Assembly (NCBI GenBank): GCA_002439805.1
Contig: DJPQ01000086.1
Span: forward strand, 1 to 28,094
Direction of reading: 5' to 3'
Length of the DNA stretch: 28,094 nt
Origin: Bacteroidales bacterium UBA6408
GTDB lineage: Bacteria > Bacteroidota > Bacteroidia > Bacteroidales > UBA932
The notes beneath the pieces were generated by a model that was given only the letters and a program-made list of their open reading frames with translations, searched no databases and had not been told where the DNA came from. How positions within the stretch are numbered: the first letter of the stretch is position 1; each line of letters begins with the position of its first letter. The position numbers were made by a program, and so were the translations under genes. This document shows, piece after piece, positions 7,046-14,818 of this stretch.

Positions 7046-10000
7046 CTAGGCTTTCTTTGCCTTGCGCTTTTCTACAGCATTAACTACATCATACATCACA
7101 GGGGTTCCGATGAAGATGGAAGCGTATGTACCGATGATGATACCGAGGATGAGCGCAACCGCGAGACCCCTGATGACCTCACCGCCGAAGATTGCGATTG
7201 CAAGCATGGTGACGAGAGTCGTGAGGGAGGTGTTCATCGTACGTGAGAGCGTGCTGTTGAGCGCGTTGTTAACATTGTCCTTGAGGAGTGACTTAGGATG
7301 CTCCGTCCTGTACTCACGGATTCGGTCGAAGATGACCACGTTATCGTTGATTGCATATCCGATGATGGTCAGGATTGCCGCGATGAACGTCTGGTCGACG
7401 TCGAGCGTGAACGGAAGGATGCCGCTGAAGAGCGAGAAGAATCCGATTACGATGATTGCCGTGTGTGCGAGGGACGTGACGCCGCCGAGTCCCCATGTCC
7501 AGTTCTTGAACCTTATCGCGATGTATGCGAAGATTACGAAGAGGGCGATGATGACGGCGATGATTGCGTCGCGCTTCATGTCGTTCGCGATGGTAGGGCC
7601 CACCTTGTCGGAAGATATGATACCGTTAGGGTTATCGACCGTGGATCGGAACTCCTCAAAGGTCATGTCCTTTGCGAAGAGACCCTTCAGAGCGTTGTAG
7701 AGGAGATTCTCAACCTCTGCATCCACATCGCTTGAATCTTCATTTATCTTGTATGTCGTGGTAATCTTCATCTGGCTGTCACCGCCGAACTGCTTGGTTT
7801 CAACAGCCGCCTTTCCTTCTGATGCCACATCAAATGCTTTCAGCGTTGCCTCGCGCACCGCCTCGGCGGTCACAGGCTTGTCGAACCTCACGACATAGGT
7901 GCGGCCGCCGGTGAAATCGACGCCGTAGGTGAAGCCCTTGATGCAGATAGAGAGGATGGAGATGAGGATGAGAGCACCGGAGAAGGCGTAGGCGAACTTT
8001 CTCTTTCCGAGGAAATCGACGTGAGTGTTCTGGAGGAAGTTCCTCGTGAGCCTGTTGTCGAAGCTTACCTTCTTGCCCTTTGCGAGCCTGTCGTCAATCA
8101 CGAGGCGGGTGATGAAGATGGATGTGAGGACTGAGGTGACGATACCGATGATGAGGGTCGTCGCGAAGCCCTTGACAGGACCGGAACCGAAGATGAGGAG
8201 AACGAGACCCGTGAGAGCCGTGGTCACCTGACCGTCGATGATTGCCGAATACGCATTCCTGTAACCGTCGGCAACCGCCTTTCCGAGCCCCTTGCCGGCA
8301 CGGAGTTCCTCCTTGATTCGCTCATAGATGATGACGTTCGCATCGACCGCCATACCGAGCGTGAGGACGAGACCCGCGATGCCCGGCAGCGTGAGGACCG
8401 CTCCGAACGAAACAAGCGTTCCTAAGAGCAGAAGCACATTGCAGAGGAGGGCGAAGTCTGCGATGAGACCCGCTCCCTGATAGAAGAATACCATGTAGAT
8501 GAGCACGAGGAGGAAGGCAATCACGAAGGAGATGAGACCCGCGTTGATTGACTCGCTACCGAGTGAAGGACCGACAACCTGCTCCTGAATGATGGTCGCA
8601 GGCGCAGGAAGCTTGCCTGACTTGAGGACATTTGCAAGGTCCTCCGCCTCCTCGAGGGTGAAGTTACCGGTAATCTGTGACGAACCGCCTGAAATCTCGC
8701 TCTGGACGGTCGGGTATGAATAGACCATTCCGTCGAGCACGATTGCCACCTGACGGCCGATGTTGTCCTTGGTGAGGCGAGCCCATGTCTGTGCGCCCTC
8801 GGCGTTCATCGACATAGAGACCTCAGGACGCGCGCCGCCGTCGCCGTACTGTACGTGGGCCTCCGTGACGGCGTCGCCGTCAAGAGGAGCCTTGCCGTCG
8901 CGGGATGTGTTCCTGATTGCGACAAGTTCAAAGTAGTTGCCGCCCGGAATCTGGTCGGAAGGCTTCACGGTCCACATCGGAGTGAACTCATGCGGGAAGC
9001 ATTCCCTGATCTGAGGCATAGCGAGGTACTTGTTCACGAGAGCCGTGTCGGCGTAGCTTGCGAAGCCTATGCAGGCGTTGGTGTTGTAGCCTGAAGGACG
9101 GAGAACGGCAAAGAGCGGGTTCTGCTTCCTGTAGTTCTCAAGTTCCTCGTTCTCGTTTGCGGTGGCGTTTACTTCCTGTGAAAGAATGTCGCTGCTGTCG
9201 GCAGGCTGAGCGGCTTCGGCAACGGTCTCCGCTGAAGGGAGAATCTCAGCGAGCTTGGCATTGGCCTCCGTGAGGAACGGCTCAATCTCTGAGAACTGGA
9301 AGGTCGTCCAGAACTCAAGCGAGGCGGTTCCCTGAAGGAGCTTCCTCACACGCTCCGGCTCCTTCACGCCAGGGAGCTCGACGAGGATTCGTCCGCTGTT
9401 TCCGAGTTTCTGGATGTTAGGCTGGGTGACTCCGAAACGGTCGATACGGTTTCTCAGCACATTGAAGGAGTTGGAGATTGCGCTCTCCGACTCCTTTTCG
9501 ATGACCGAGAGCACGTCGGCGTCGCTTGACTGGCTCGTCACCTTGTCCTTGAGGTCGAAGGTCGCGAATATGTCAGAAAGCGGCCGTCCGCCGGCAGTCT
9601 CCTGCCAGGCCTTTCCGAATAGGGTGATGAAGTTGTCCCTTGAATTGACGCCGCGAACCTTCGCGCTGTCGATGGCCGCAAGGAACTGCGGATCCCGGCT
9701 GTTTCCTGCAAGGGCCTTCACGAGGTCTTCAAGCTGCACCTGAAGCATAACGTTCATACCGCCCTTGAGGTCCAGACCGAGGTTGATGTCCTTGACCTTC
9801 ACATCCTTGTAAGTGTAGCCGAAATAAACCTTCTCGGCTGATACGGAGTCGAGGAACCTCCTGTTGTTGACCTTTGCGATTGAGTCAAGAACATAGGCCT
9901 TGTCCTCGTCCGATACAGAGTTGAAATCCGCCGATGCGCTGAAAGCCTCCACGGCCTTCTCCGCATACTTGTCAGCCTTGTGTTCCTGTACCCTTGTCAC

Positions 10001-10078
10001 GACAGAGAACGAAAGCTGCCAAAGACATGCGACCGCAAGGAGGATTGCAACGAATCTGATGGCACCTTTGCTTTGCAT
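7046..10078 (-). CDS. secDF: Protein translocase subunit SecDF (fused SecD and SecF)
   Basis: 1010 residues. The SecD and SecF halves are joined in one chain, the usual arrangement in Bacteroidota. The protein sits in the inner membrane and uses the proton motive force to pull secreted proteins through SecYEG. N-terminal membrane helix at about residues 8-27; SecD signature GLDLKGGMNV at 101-110; a large periplasmic P1 region with a Ser/Ala/Glu-rich insert; then a block of five helices ending with the AVDANVIIYERI motif. The SecF half starts near residue 690, with GVDFTGG at about 719-725 and a second five-helix block with NDNVVIFDRIREY. The C-terminal tail is lysine-rich. Single-gene unit: its own -7 box upstream and a strong terminator downstream. 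The leader contains two hairpins. Confidence 0.97.
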   Translation of the reverse strand: MQSKGAIRFVAILLAVACLWQLSFSVVTRVQEHKADKYAEKAVEAFSASADFNSVSDEDKAYVLDSIAKVNNRRFLDSVSAEKVYFGYTYKDVKVKDINLGLDLKGGMNVMLQVQLEDLVKALAGNSRDPQFLAAIDSAKVRGVNSRDNFITLFGKAWQETAGGRPLSDIFATFDLKDKVTSQSSDADVLSVIEKESESAISNSFNVLRNRIDRFGVTQPNIQKLGNSGRILVELPGVKEPERVRKLLQGTASLEFWTTFQFSEIEPFLTEANAKLAEILPSAETVAEAAQPADSSDILSQEVNATANENEELENYRKQNPLFAVLRPSGYNTNACIGFASYADTALVNKYLAMPQIRECFPHEFTPMWTVKPSDQIPGGNYFELVAIRNTSRDGKAPLDGDAVTEAHVQYGDGGARPEVSMSMNAEGAQTWARLTKDNIGRQVAIVLDGMVYSYPTVQSEISGGSSQITGNFTLEEAEDLANVLKSGKLPAPATIIQEQVVGPSLGSESINAGLISFVIAFLLVLIYMVFFYQGAGLIADFALLCNVLLLLGTLVSFGAVLTLPGIAGLVLTLGMAVDANVIIYERIKEELRAGKGLGKAVADGYRNAYSAIIDGQVTTALTGLVLLIFGSGPVKGFATTLIIGIVTSVLTSIFITRLVIDDRLAKGKKVSFDNRLTRNFLQNTHVDFLGKRKFAYAFSGALILISILSICIKGFTYGVDFTGGRTYVVRFDKPVTAEAVREATLKAFDVASEGKAAVETKQFGGDSQMKITTTYKINEDSSDVDAEVENLLYNALKGLFAKDMTFEEFRSTVDNPNGIISSDKVGPTIANDMKRDAIIAVIIALFVIFAYIAIRFKNWTWGLGGVTSLAHTAIIVIGFFSLFSGILPFTLDVDQTFIAAILTIIGYAINDNVVIFDRIREYRTEHPKSLLKDNVNNALNSTLSRTMNTSLTTLVTMLAIAIFGGEVIRGLAVALILGIIIGTYASIFIGTPVMYDVVNAVEKRKAKKA

Positions 10079-10125
10079 AATGTTATAAGTTTTAATTAAT
10101 ATATTGTCTTCTTTTGTCGCCGTGC

Positions 10126-10169
10126 CCGTTTTCGGGCTGCAATCCCATGTGTGCCATAAAGTATGGCAC
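10126..10169 (-). other. Two hairpins in the secDF leader
   Basis: GTGCCATA/TATGGCAC (10151-10158 and 10162-10169, 3-nt loop) and GCCCG/CGGGC (10126-10139, 4-nt loop TTTT/AAAA) are both perfect. They lie between the predicted start point (about 10189) and the secDF start codon. Neither is followed by a T-run on the minus strand, so they do not look like terminators. A leader-control role is possible but not shown. Confidence 0.45.
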
Positions 10170-10195
10170 GGATTTTACTTCCGGCAAATAGGGCA

Positions 10196-10203
10196 CAAAT
10201 TTA
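10196..10203 (-). promoter_or_regulatory. -7 box of the secDF promoter
   Basis: The minus strand reads TAAATTTG (TAnnTTTG match), about 118 nt before the secDF start. A plus-strand -7 box lies 31 bp away, so the two promoters are back to back. Confidence 0.45.
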
Positions 10204-10233
10204 CGATTTTTTTCTTATAAACGCACTTTTTAT

Positions 10234-10241
10234 TAAATTTG
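10234..10241 (+). promoter_or_regulatory. -7 box for the beta-propeller gene
   Basis: The plus strand reads TAAATTTG, an exact TAnnTTTG match, 67 nt before the start codon at 10309. No clear TTTG at the consensus distance upstream. Confidence 0.45.
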
Positions 10242-10308
10242 TACTCCTTTTTGTGGCATTGGCTTAACGGAACTGCGACTTCGCGGGAGCAGAGCCGGCG
10301 GTCGGCGG

Positions 10309-11925
10309 ATGAAGAAAATGTGGAGGATAAAAGTTTTGGCAATATTCCTGTCGGTGTTTTCGACCGGCATAGCGGCGGCGCAGTCCCGGTTCGGTGACCG
10401 TGCCGATTCTCTGACGTCTCCTGTCAGGGACACTGTTTCTGCTGCGGTCGTGCCATCCGTCCTGTTCTCGCAGGACACCATAGCCGTTTCCGCGTCCGGC
10501 GCTCCGGCACAGATTGCCGTCCCGGTTCTTGAAGAGGCCCGCAGGCTCACCGACACGGAAAAGCTCGCCCTCGCGGATTCTCTCCACAGCGTCTATCGGT
10601 TCCGACGCGCCATTCAGGTCTGCGACGAGATTCTGTCCGAATCCTCCGACAGTCTCGTGAAGACCTATGCCGCAGAACTTCTCGCCAACGCGGAAAGCGG
10701 CTTCGACCTTTCTTCGCTGGTCTGCCAGCCGACGGTAATCGCCCGACAGAAATTCACGCTCAGGGACTTTTTCCTCTACTATCCTTTTCCTGACCGCTCC
10801 TGGCACGACCTCGGTTCAAGTGAGGGCCTGCGCGACAGCCTTCAGACGCTGATGACTCCGACGGCTCTCGGAATTCTTCCGGACATCGCATATTTTCAGG
10901 AATACGACGACGTGATATATTTTTCATCCCCCGACACTCTCGGGCACATGAAGATATTTTCTTCCACAAAAAACTCCCTCTGGAGCCGTCCCCGTCAGGT
11001 TTTCGCTCCGAAGGATTCCGTTTTCGCCTCTCGGGTCACGGAGGATTCGGCGGATGCTGTCTCAATGCGATGTGATTCGACGGCGGCATGTCCCGTGTCC
11101 GACGAGATATTCCCTGTTCTTTCGGCCGACCGTCGCTCGCTCTATTTTTCCGCAAGGAGAAGGGACAGCGCGGGAGGATATGACCTCTACGAATCCGTGT
11201 GGAACGAGGCCGACAGCAGCTGGGCAGAGCCGGTGAATCTGGGATTTCCGTATTCTTCGGTGGATAATGACTACCTGTATATGAATACGGACGACGGCCG
11301 CTACACCGTCTTTGCTTCGGACCGCGGCTGTACGAAAGACAGTGTGTGGGTCTATGTCCTTGAATATGAGTTCGCTCCGGAGCAGCAGAGGATTACGGAT
11401 GCGGAAAGGCTGCGCCGGATTATGGAGCTTGTGCCCTCTGACGGGACGGATGTTGTCGATGCCGGCTCTGCCGTGGGCGGCGGGATTCCGGAAAACGCCG
11501 ACACGAAACTCTATATGGAAAAAATGGAGGATGTCCGAATGTACCGTGACAGGCTGGACAGCACCAACGGGAAACTGGACGAAATGAGGGAGGAATTCGC
11601 GCTCAGCGACGATGTGGAACGCCGTCAGGAACTGACCACGCGGATTCTTGAAACCGAGGCGGAGATTCCTCAGATTCAGGCCTCCCTTGACAAGGCTGCG
11701 GCCGAGGTGCAGAAAATCGAGATGGAATTCCTTTTCAACGGCGTGGTCATCGACTACGGCAAGCTTTCCTCCGAAGCCTCCCGCAACCTCGTCGGCGACA
11801 GTTCCCGCTATGTCTTCAAGGAGCGCCAGATGGGTTCCCCGCTGCGGATTCAGACTTCCTTCCAGTCCTCTCCGGCCGAGGCCTATTCACGGGCTGCCGA
11901 CGAAAGCGATGACGGTAATCGTTAA
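10309..11925 (+). CDS. Exported PD40-type beta-propeller/coiled-coil protein, function unknown
   Basis: 538 residues. A Sec signal peptide (MKKMWRIKVLAIFLSV...AAA, cut near residue 24) shows export. Residues about 70-135 look like a short helical repeat of TPR type (LALADSLHSVYRFRRAIQVCDEIL). Residues about 195-340 contain WD40-like/PD40 blades: DEIFPVLSADRRSLYFSA, YDLYESVWN, DNDYLYMNTDDGRYTVFASDRG. These resemble the TolB/PD40 proteins of Bacteroidota. Residues about 400-475 are charged heptad-like helix, probably a coiled coil, and the tail is Ser-rich. No OmpA-like or lipobox motif is seen. It is divergent from secDF and ends 71 nt before the tRNA. I do not recognise a named orthologue; a cell-envelope scaffold role is only a guess. 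Confidence 0.85.
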   Translation: MKKMWRIKVLAIFLSVFSTGIAAAQSRFGDRADSLTSPVRDTVSAAVVPSVLFSQDTIAVSASGAPAQIAVPVLEEARRLTDTEKLALADSLHSVYRFRRAIQVCDEILSESSDSLVKTYAAELLANAESGFDLSSLVCQPTVIARQKFTLRDFFLYYPFPDRSWHDLGSSEGLRDSLQTLMTPTALGILPDIAYFQEYDDVIYFSSPDTLGHMKIFSSTKNSLWSRPRQVFAPKDSVFASRVTEDSADAVSMRCDSTAACPVSDEIFPVLSADRRSLYFSARRRDSAGGYDLYESVWNEADSSWAEPVNLGFPYSSVDNDYLYMNTDDGRYTVFASDRGCTKDSVWVYVLEYEFAPEQQRITDAERLRRIMELVPSDGTDVVDAGSAVGGGIPENADTKLYMEKMEDVRMYRDRLDSTNGKLDEMREEFALSDDVERRQELTTRILETEAEIPQIQASLDKAAAEVQKIEMEFLFNGVVIDYGKLSSEASRNLVGDSSRYVFKERQMGSPLRIQTSFQSSPAEAYSRAADESDDGNR

Positions 11926-11929
11926 AAAA

Positions 11930-11961
11930 TTTGTTAAAGCAATTATTTTGTCGTATCTTTG
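11930..11961 (+). promoter_or_regulatory. Consensus promoter of tRNA-Ser
   Basis: TTTG at 11930-11933, 20 nt, then TATCTTTG at 11954-11961: an exact match to the Bacteroides sigma-ABfr consensus (TTTG, 19-21 nt, TAnnTTTG). The start point would be near 11968, 29 nt before the tRNA. Confidence 0.8.
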
Positions 11962-11996
11962 CCTTCCCTTTTGCGGGACAGGTTGGTACAACAACT

Positions 11997-12084
11997 GGTG
12001 AGATGGGTGAGTGGCTGAAACCAGCAGTTTGCTAAACTGCCGAACTCGATTAGGGTTCCGGGGGTTCGAATCCCCCTCTCACCG
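11997..12084 (+). tRNA. tRNA-Ser (anticodon GCU)
   Basis: An 88-nt cloverleaf. Acceptor arms GGTGAGA (11997-12003) and TCTCACC (12077-12083) with discriminator G12084; anticodon stem GCAGT/ACTGC with loop TTGCTAA, anticodon GCT at 12031-12033, reading AGC/AGU codons. A long variable arm follows (class II tRNA, as expected for serine). T arm GGGGG-TTCGAAT-CCCCC. The 3' CCA is not encoded. Flanked by a consensus promoter and a strong terminator. Confidence 0.97.
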
Positions 12085-12093
12085 CAGAAGACA

Positions 12094-12135
12094 ACAGCCC
12101 GGCTGAAAGTAATTCCAGCCGGGCTGTTTGTTTTG
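12094..12135 (+). terminator. Intrinsic terminator after tRNA-Ser
   Basis: A perfect 12-bp GC-rich stem (12094-12105 with 12116-12127, arms ACAGCCCGGCTG and CAGCCGGGCTGT), then TTTGTTTT. It also lies 10 nt past the stop of the convergent rhamnosidase gene and may stop transcripts from that side. Confidence 0.9.
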
Positions 12136-12144
12136 GCAATTCCG

Positions 12145-14766
12145 CTATTTGTCGAACATGAGCCTGATGGAGTGGCGTCCCGGGCCGTATTCCGCAGGGG
12201 CGCTGCCGTCGGGCAGGCAGACGGTGGCGTTGCTGCCGTCGGGGATGCTGAAATGCCATTCCCAGAGGTCGCCGTCGTATTTCCATTCGCTTGTGATAAG
12301 GCCGGCGGCGGACTTGTAGGAGGCCTTGAGGTAGCCGAGGCGGCGGTCAGGGACGGGCTTCATAATGACGTGCCTGAATCCCGGAGCCGCAGTGTCGGCT
12401 GCTATGCCCGCAGCCGTCTTCCAGAGCCACTCGCAGACGCATCCGTAGGCGTAGTGGTTGAAGCTGTTCATGCCTTTCGGACCCATTCCGCTCTCGATGG
12501 TGTAGCTGTTCCAGCGCTCCCAGATTGTGGTCGCCCCGTTATCGACGGAATAGAGCCAGCTCGGGTTCTTCCTCTGGAACAGGAGATTGTAGGCTATGTC
12601 GTCCATCCCGTTCTCAGAGAGGGTCGGCATCAGGATTGACGTACCGAGGAAGCCCGTCTGAAGGCACATCCCGTGCTCCTCAAAGTTTTTACGGAGGCGT
12701 GCGGTCATGTTGTCCTTTGCCAGTCCCTCCACGAGACCGTTCTTGAGCGCGAACAGCGTCGGGGTCTGCATCGTGTTGAACACGGCGTTCCGGAAGCTTC
12801 CGTCGGCGTTGAGGAAATTCTCCCTGAGGTAGGCCACAGCGTCGGCCGTCATCAACTCGTATGCTTTCCAGTCGCGCCCGGTGGCATTTGCCATGTCGCG
12901 CATCATCGCCGCATCGATTGCCCAGTAGCTGGCTCCGAGATAGTCCCAGTACTCGTCAAAGTCCTTCTTCAGCGTCTCTTTCCCGGAAGTGCCCCTGTCG
13001 AACTTGTCCGCGTGGCTTTCGAGGGCCTCGTAGCTGAGCCAGTCGGCGTACTGGTCGTTGCCGTTTTCCGCTGCGAGGGCGGCATGGTCGTATTTCGTCT
13101 CGTTCACATGACGCATGAACCTTTCCATGGCGTCCCAGTTCTCATCGACAATCGAATTGTCCCCGAACTGTTTCCAGACAACCCAGGGGACGATTACTCC
13201 AGCGTCGGCCCAGCCGACTCGCATCATATCCTTCGGCGATGCTCCATACTGCGCAACCGGCGCCACTCCCGGGAAACCTCCGAGTTCCGTCTGGGTGTCG
13301 CGCATATCCCTCGTCCATTTGTGAAAGAAGCGGTCGGTGTTCGCGAAGAACGAGCCGGTTTCCGCGAACACCTGCGTGTCGGCGGTCCATCCCAGACGCT
13401 CGTTTCTCTGAGGACAGTCGGTGGGGACGGAAAGATAGTTGGAACGCTGCCCCCACACCGTGTTGGAAATCAGCTGGTTGATGAGAGCGTTACCGGTTGT
13501 CAGCGTGCCTGTCTCAAGTTCTTTTGTTATGGAACTTACGGGGATGGTCACGATTGAGCGTATCTTCACCGGAGCCGTGGCGCTGACTGATGCGTAGCGG
13601 TAGCCGAAGAAAGTGCTGTGCGGATGGTATCTGACAAATCCTTTGTCCGCTCCGAAAGTATAGATGAGACGTATGCCGATTTTCTGGGCGCGCAGGTTTT
13701 CCCTGTGTATGCTGCCTTCCGGGCCGTCCATCCCGCGGCTCACTGCTCCGTTGCCGTCATTCAGAATCTCCGACGGCAGGAAAGTCAGGACAGTGCCCTC
13801 CGGCGCGCTGAACTCGAATTCCGGGATTCCGGCGGTGTTCTGCCCGAAATCGAGTACGAGGTTCTCGTCCGCCCCGACGGTCATTTCCTCGCCCGGAGCA
13901 TATTCCCTGACGCGCACCACCTTGCCATATTCATTTTCCCTGATGTTCTCCACGTCCTTCCAGACATACGCCGTCTGCGGCTTGAGAGTGATGTCGCGCC
14001 GGAGATATATTTCCGCACCGTCGGACGGGAATATGTTTCCCTTAAACTCGTCGAATTTTTCCGGAACGCCGAGTTTTTCCGGAGTGAGATAGCCCTGAGG
14101 TATGCGCGCGTCGTATTCCTCGCCGTCAAAAATCGCGGCATGAGTTACTGGCCCGGCCACTCCGGCCTTCCAGTCCGTGAGGTTCGTTCCTAAGTTCCGT
14201 ACGCTGCCGTCGGAGAGGGTGAGCTGAAGAACTCCTCTGAATCCGGGCTTGCGTCCGATCATACCCTCGTGTCCGTATGGGGTTATGATTTTGTCCGCCC
14301 ACCAGCCCGGCGTGACCTGAGCGGAAAGCCGGTTGACCTGCCCGGCGGCCTTTTTGAACACGTCCGTGACATCGTAGGTGAAGGACAGCTTTGTCTTTTC
14401 GTAATGCGTGAACCCCGGCTTGAGGAATTCCTCCCCGACTTCTGCGCCGTTTATGAATATGCGATAGACTCCCAGCCCGGTGGTCATCCAGACCGCTTTC
14501 TCCACTTTTTCGGGGTTGGTCACGTCGCTGACGAACCAGCTTGCGCCGTCGGCCGCCCTCTCCCTGAGTTCTGATGCCGTACCTTCTATGAGACCGCTTA
14601 TGACCCCCTTAACGACGGGTGCATCCGCCGCCGCTATCCATTCCGACTCCTGCCATAGCCCGTCGTCGAGCGCCGCCACCCTGGTTCCCGTCGTTTCCGT
14701 CTGTCCTGTGGCGCAGCCCATGATGGAAAGCGCTGTGGCTGTCATTGCCGCTATTTTCCTGTTCAT
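12145..14766 (-). CDS. Glycoside hydrolase family 78 alpha-L-rhamnosidase (lipoprotein)
   Basis: 873 residues from the start at 14766. A longer frame exists, but this Met opens a lipoprotein signal (MNRKIAAMTATALSIMGC, Cys18). GH78 enzymes remove terminal alpha-L-rhamnose from pectin side chains, plant glycosides or bacterial glycans. Order: N-terminal beta-sandwich domains (FINGAEVGEEFLKPGFTHY, DFGQNTAG at about residue 306), then the (alpha/alpha)6 barrel. The family signature DCPQRNERLGWTAD at 451-464 holds the acidic catalytic/binding residues, and GATTIWERWNS near the end probably supplies the second acid. A C-terminal beta domain follows. It lies 52 nt after the upstream GH3 gene, same strand, so the two likely share an operon. 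Substrate cannot be narrowed from sequence alone. Confidence 0.93.
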   Translation of the reverse strand: MNRKIAAMTATALSIMGCATGQTETTGTRVAALDDGLWQESEWIAAADAPVVKGVISGLIEGTASELRERAADGASWFVSDVTNPEKVEKAVWMTTGLGVYRIFINGAEVGEEFLKPGFTHYEKTKLSFTYDVTDVFKKAAGQVNRLSAQVTPGWWADKIITPYGHEGMIGRKPGFRGVLQLTLSDGSVRNLGTNLTDWKAGVAGPVTHAAIFDGEEYDARIPQGYLTPEKLGVPEKFDEFKGNIFPSDGAEIYLRRDITLKPQTAYVWKDVENIRENEYGKVVRVREYAPGEEMTVGADENLVLDFGQNTAGIPEFEFSAPEGTVLTFLPSEILNDGNGAVSRGMDGPEGSIHRENLRAQKIGIRLIYTFGADKGFVRYHPHSTFFGYRYASVSATAPVKIRSIVTIPVSSITKELETGTLTTGNALINQLISNTVWGQRSNYLSVPTDCPQRNERLGWTADTQVFAETGSFFANTDRFFHKWTRDMRDTQTELGGFPGVAPVAQYGASPKDMMRVGWADAGVIVPWVVWKQFGDNSIVDENWDAMERFMRHVNETKYDHAALAAENGNDQYADWLSYEALESHADKFDRGTSGKETLKKDFDEYWDYLGASYWAIDAAMMRDMANATGRDWKAYELMTADAVAYLRENFLNADGSFRNAVFNTMQTPTLFALKNGLVEGLAKDNMTARLRKNFEEHGMCLQTGFLGTSILMPTLSENGMDDIAYNLLFQRKNPSWLYSVDNGATTIWERWNSYTIESGMGPKGMNSFNHYAYGCVCEWLWKTAAGIAADTAAPGFRHVIMKPVPDRRLGYLKASYKSAAGLITSEWKYDGDLWEWHFSIPDGSNATVCLPDGSAPAEYGPGRHSIRLMFDK

Positions 14767-14818
14767 CGTCGTGATGTTTAGAAACATAATAAAATCGCTC
14801 CGGATTTTTAACGATTAC

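Noticed and set aside
10764..10775. GGACTTTTTCCT in the beta-propeller gene as an extra iteron copy.
   Set aside because: It lies inside a coding region, matches only the T-rich part of the iteron, and is alone.
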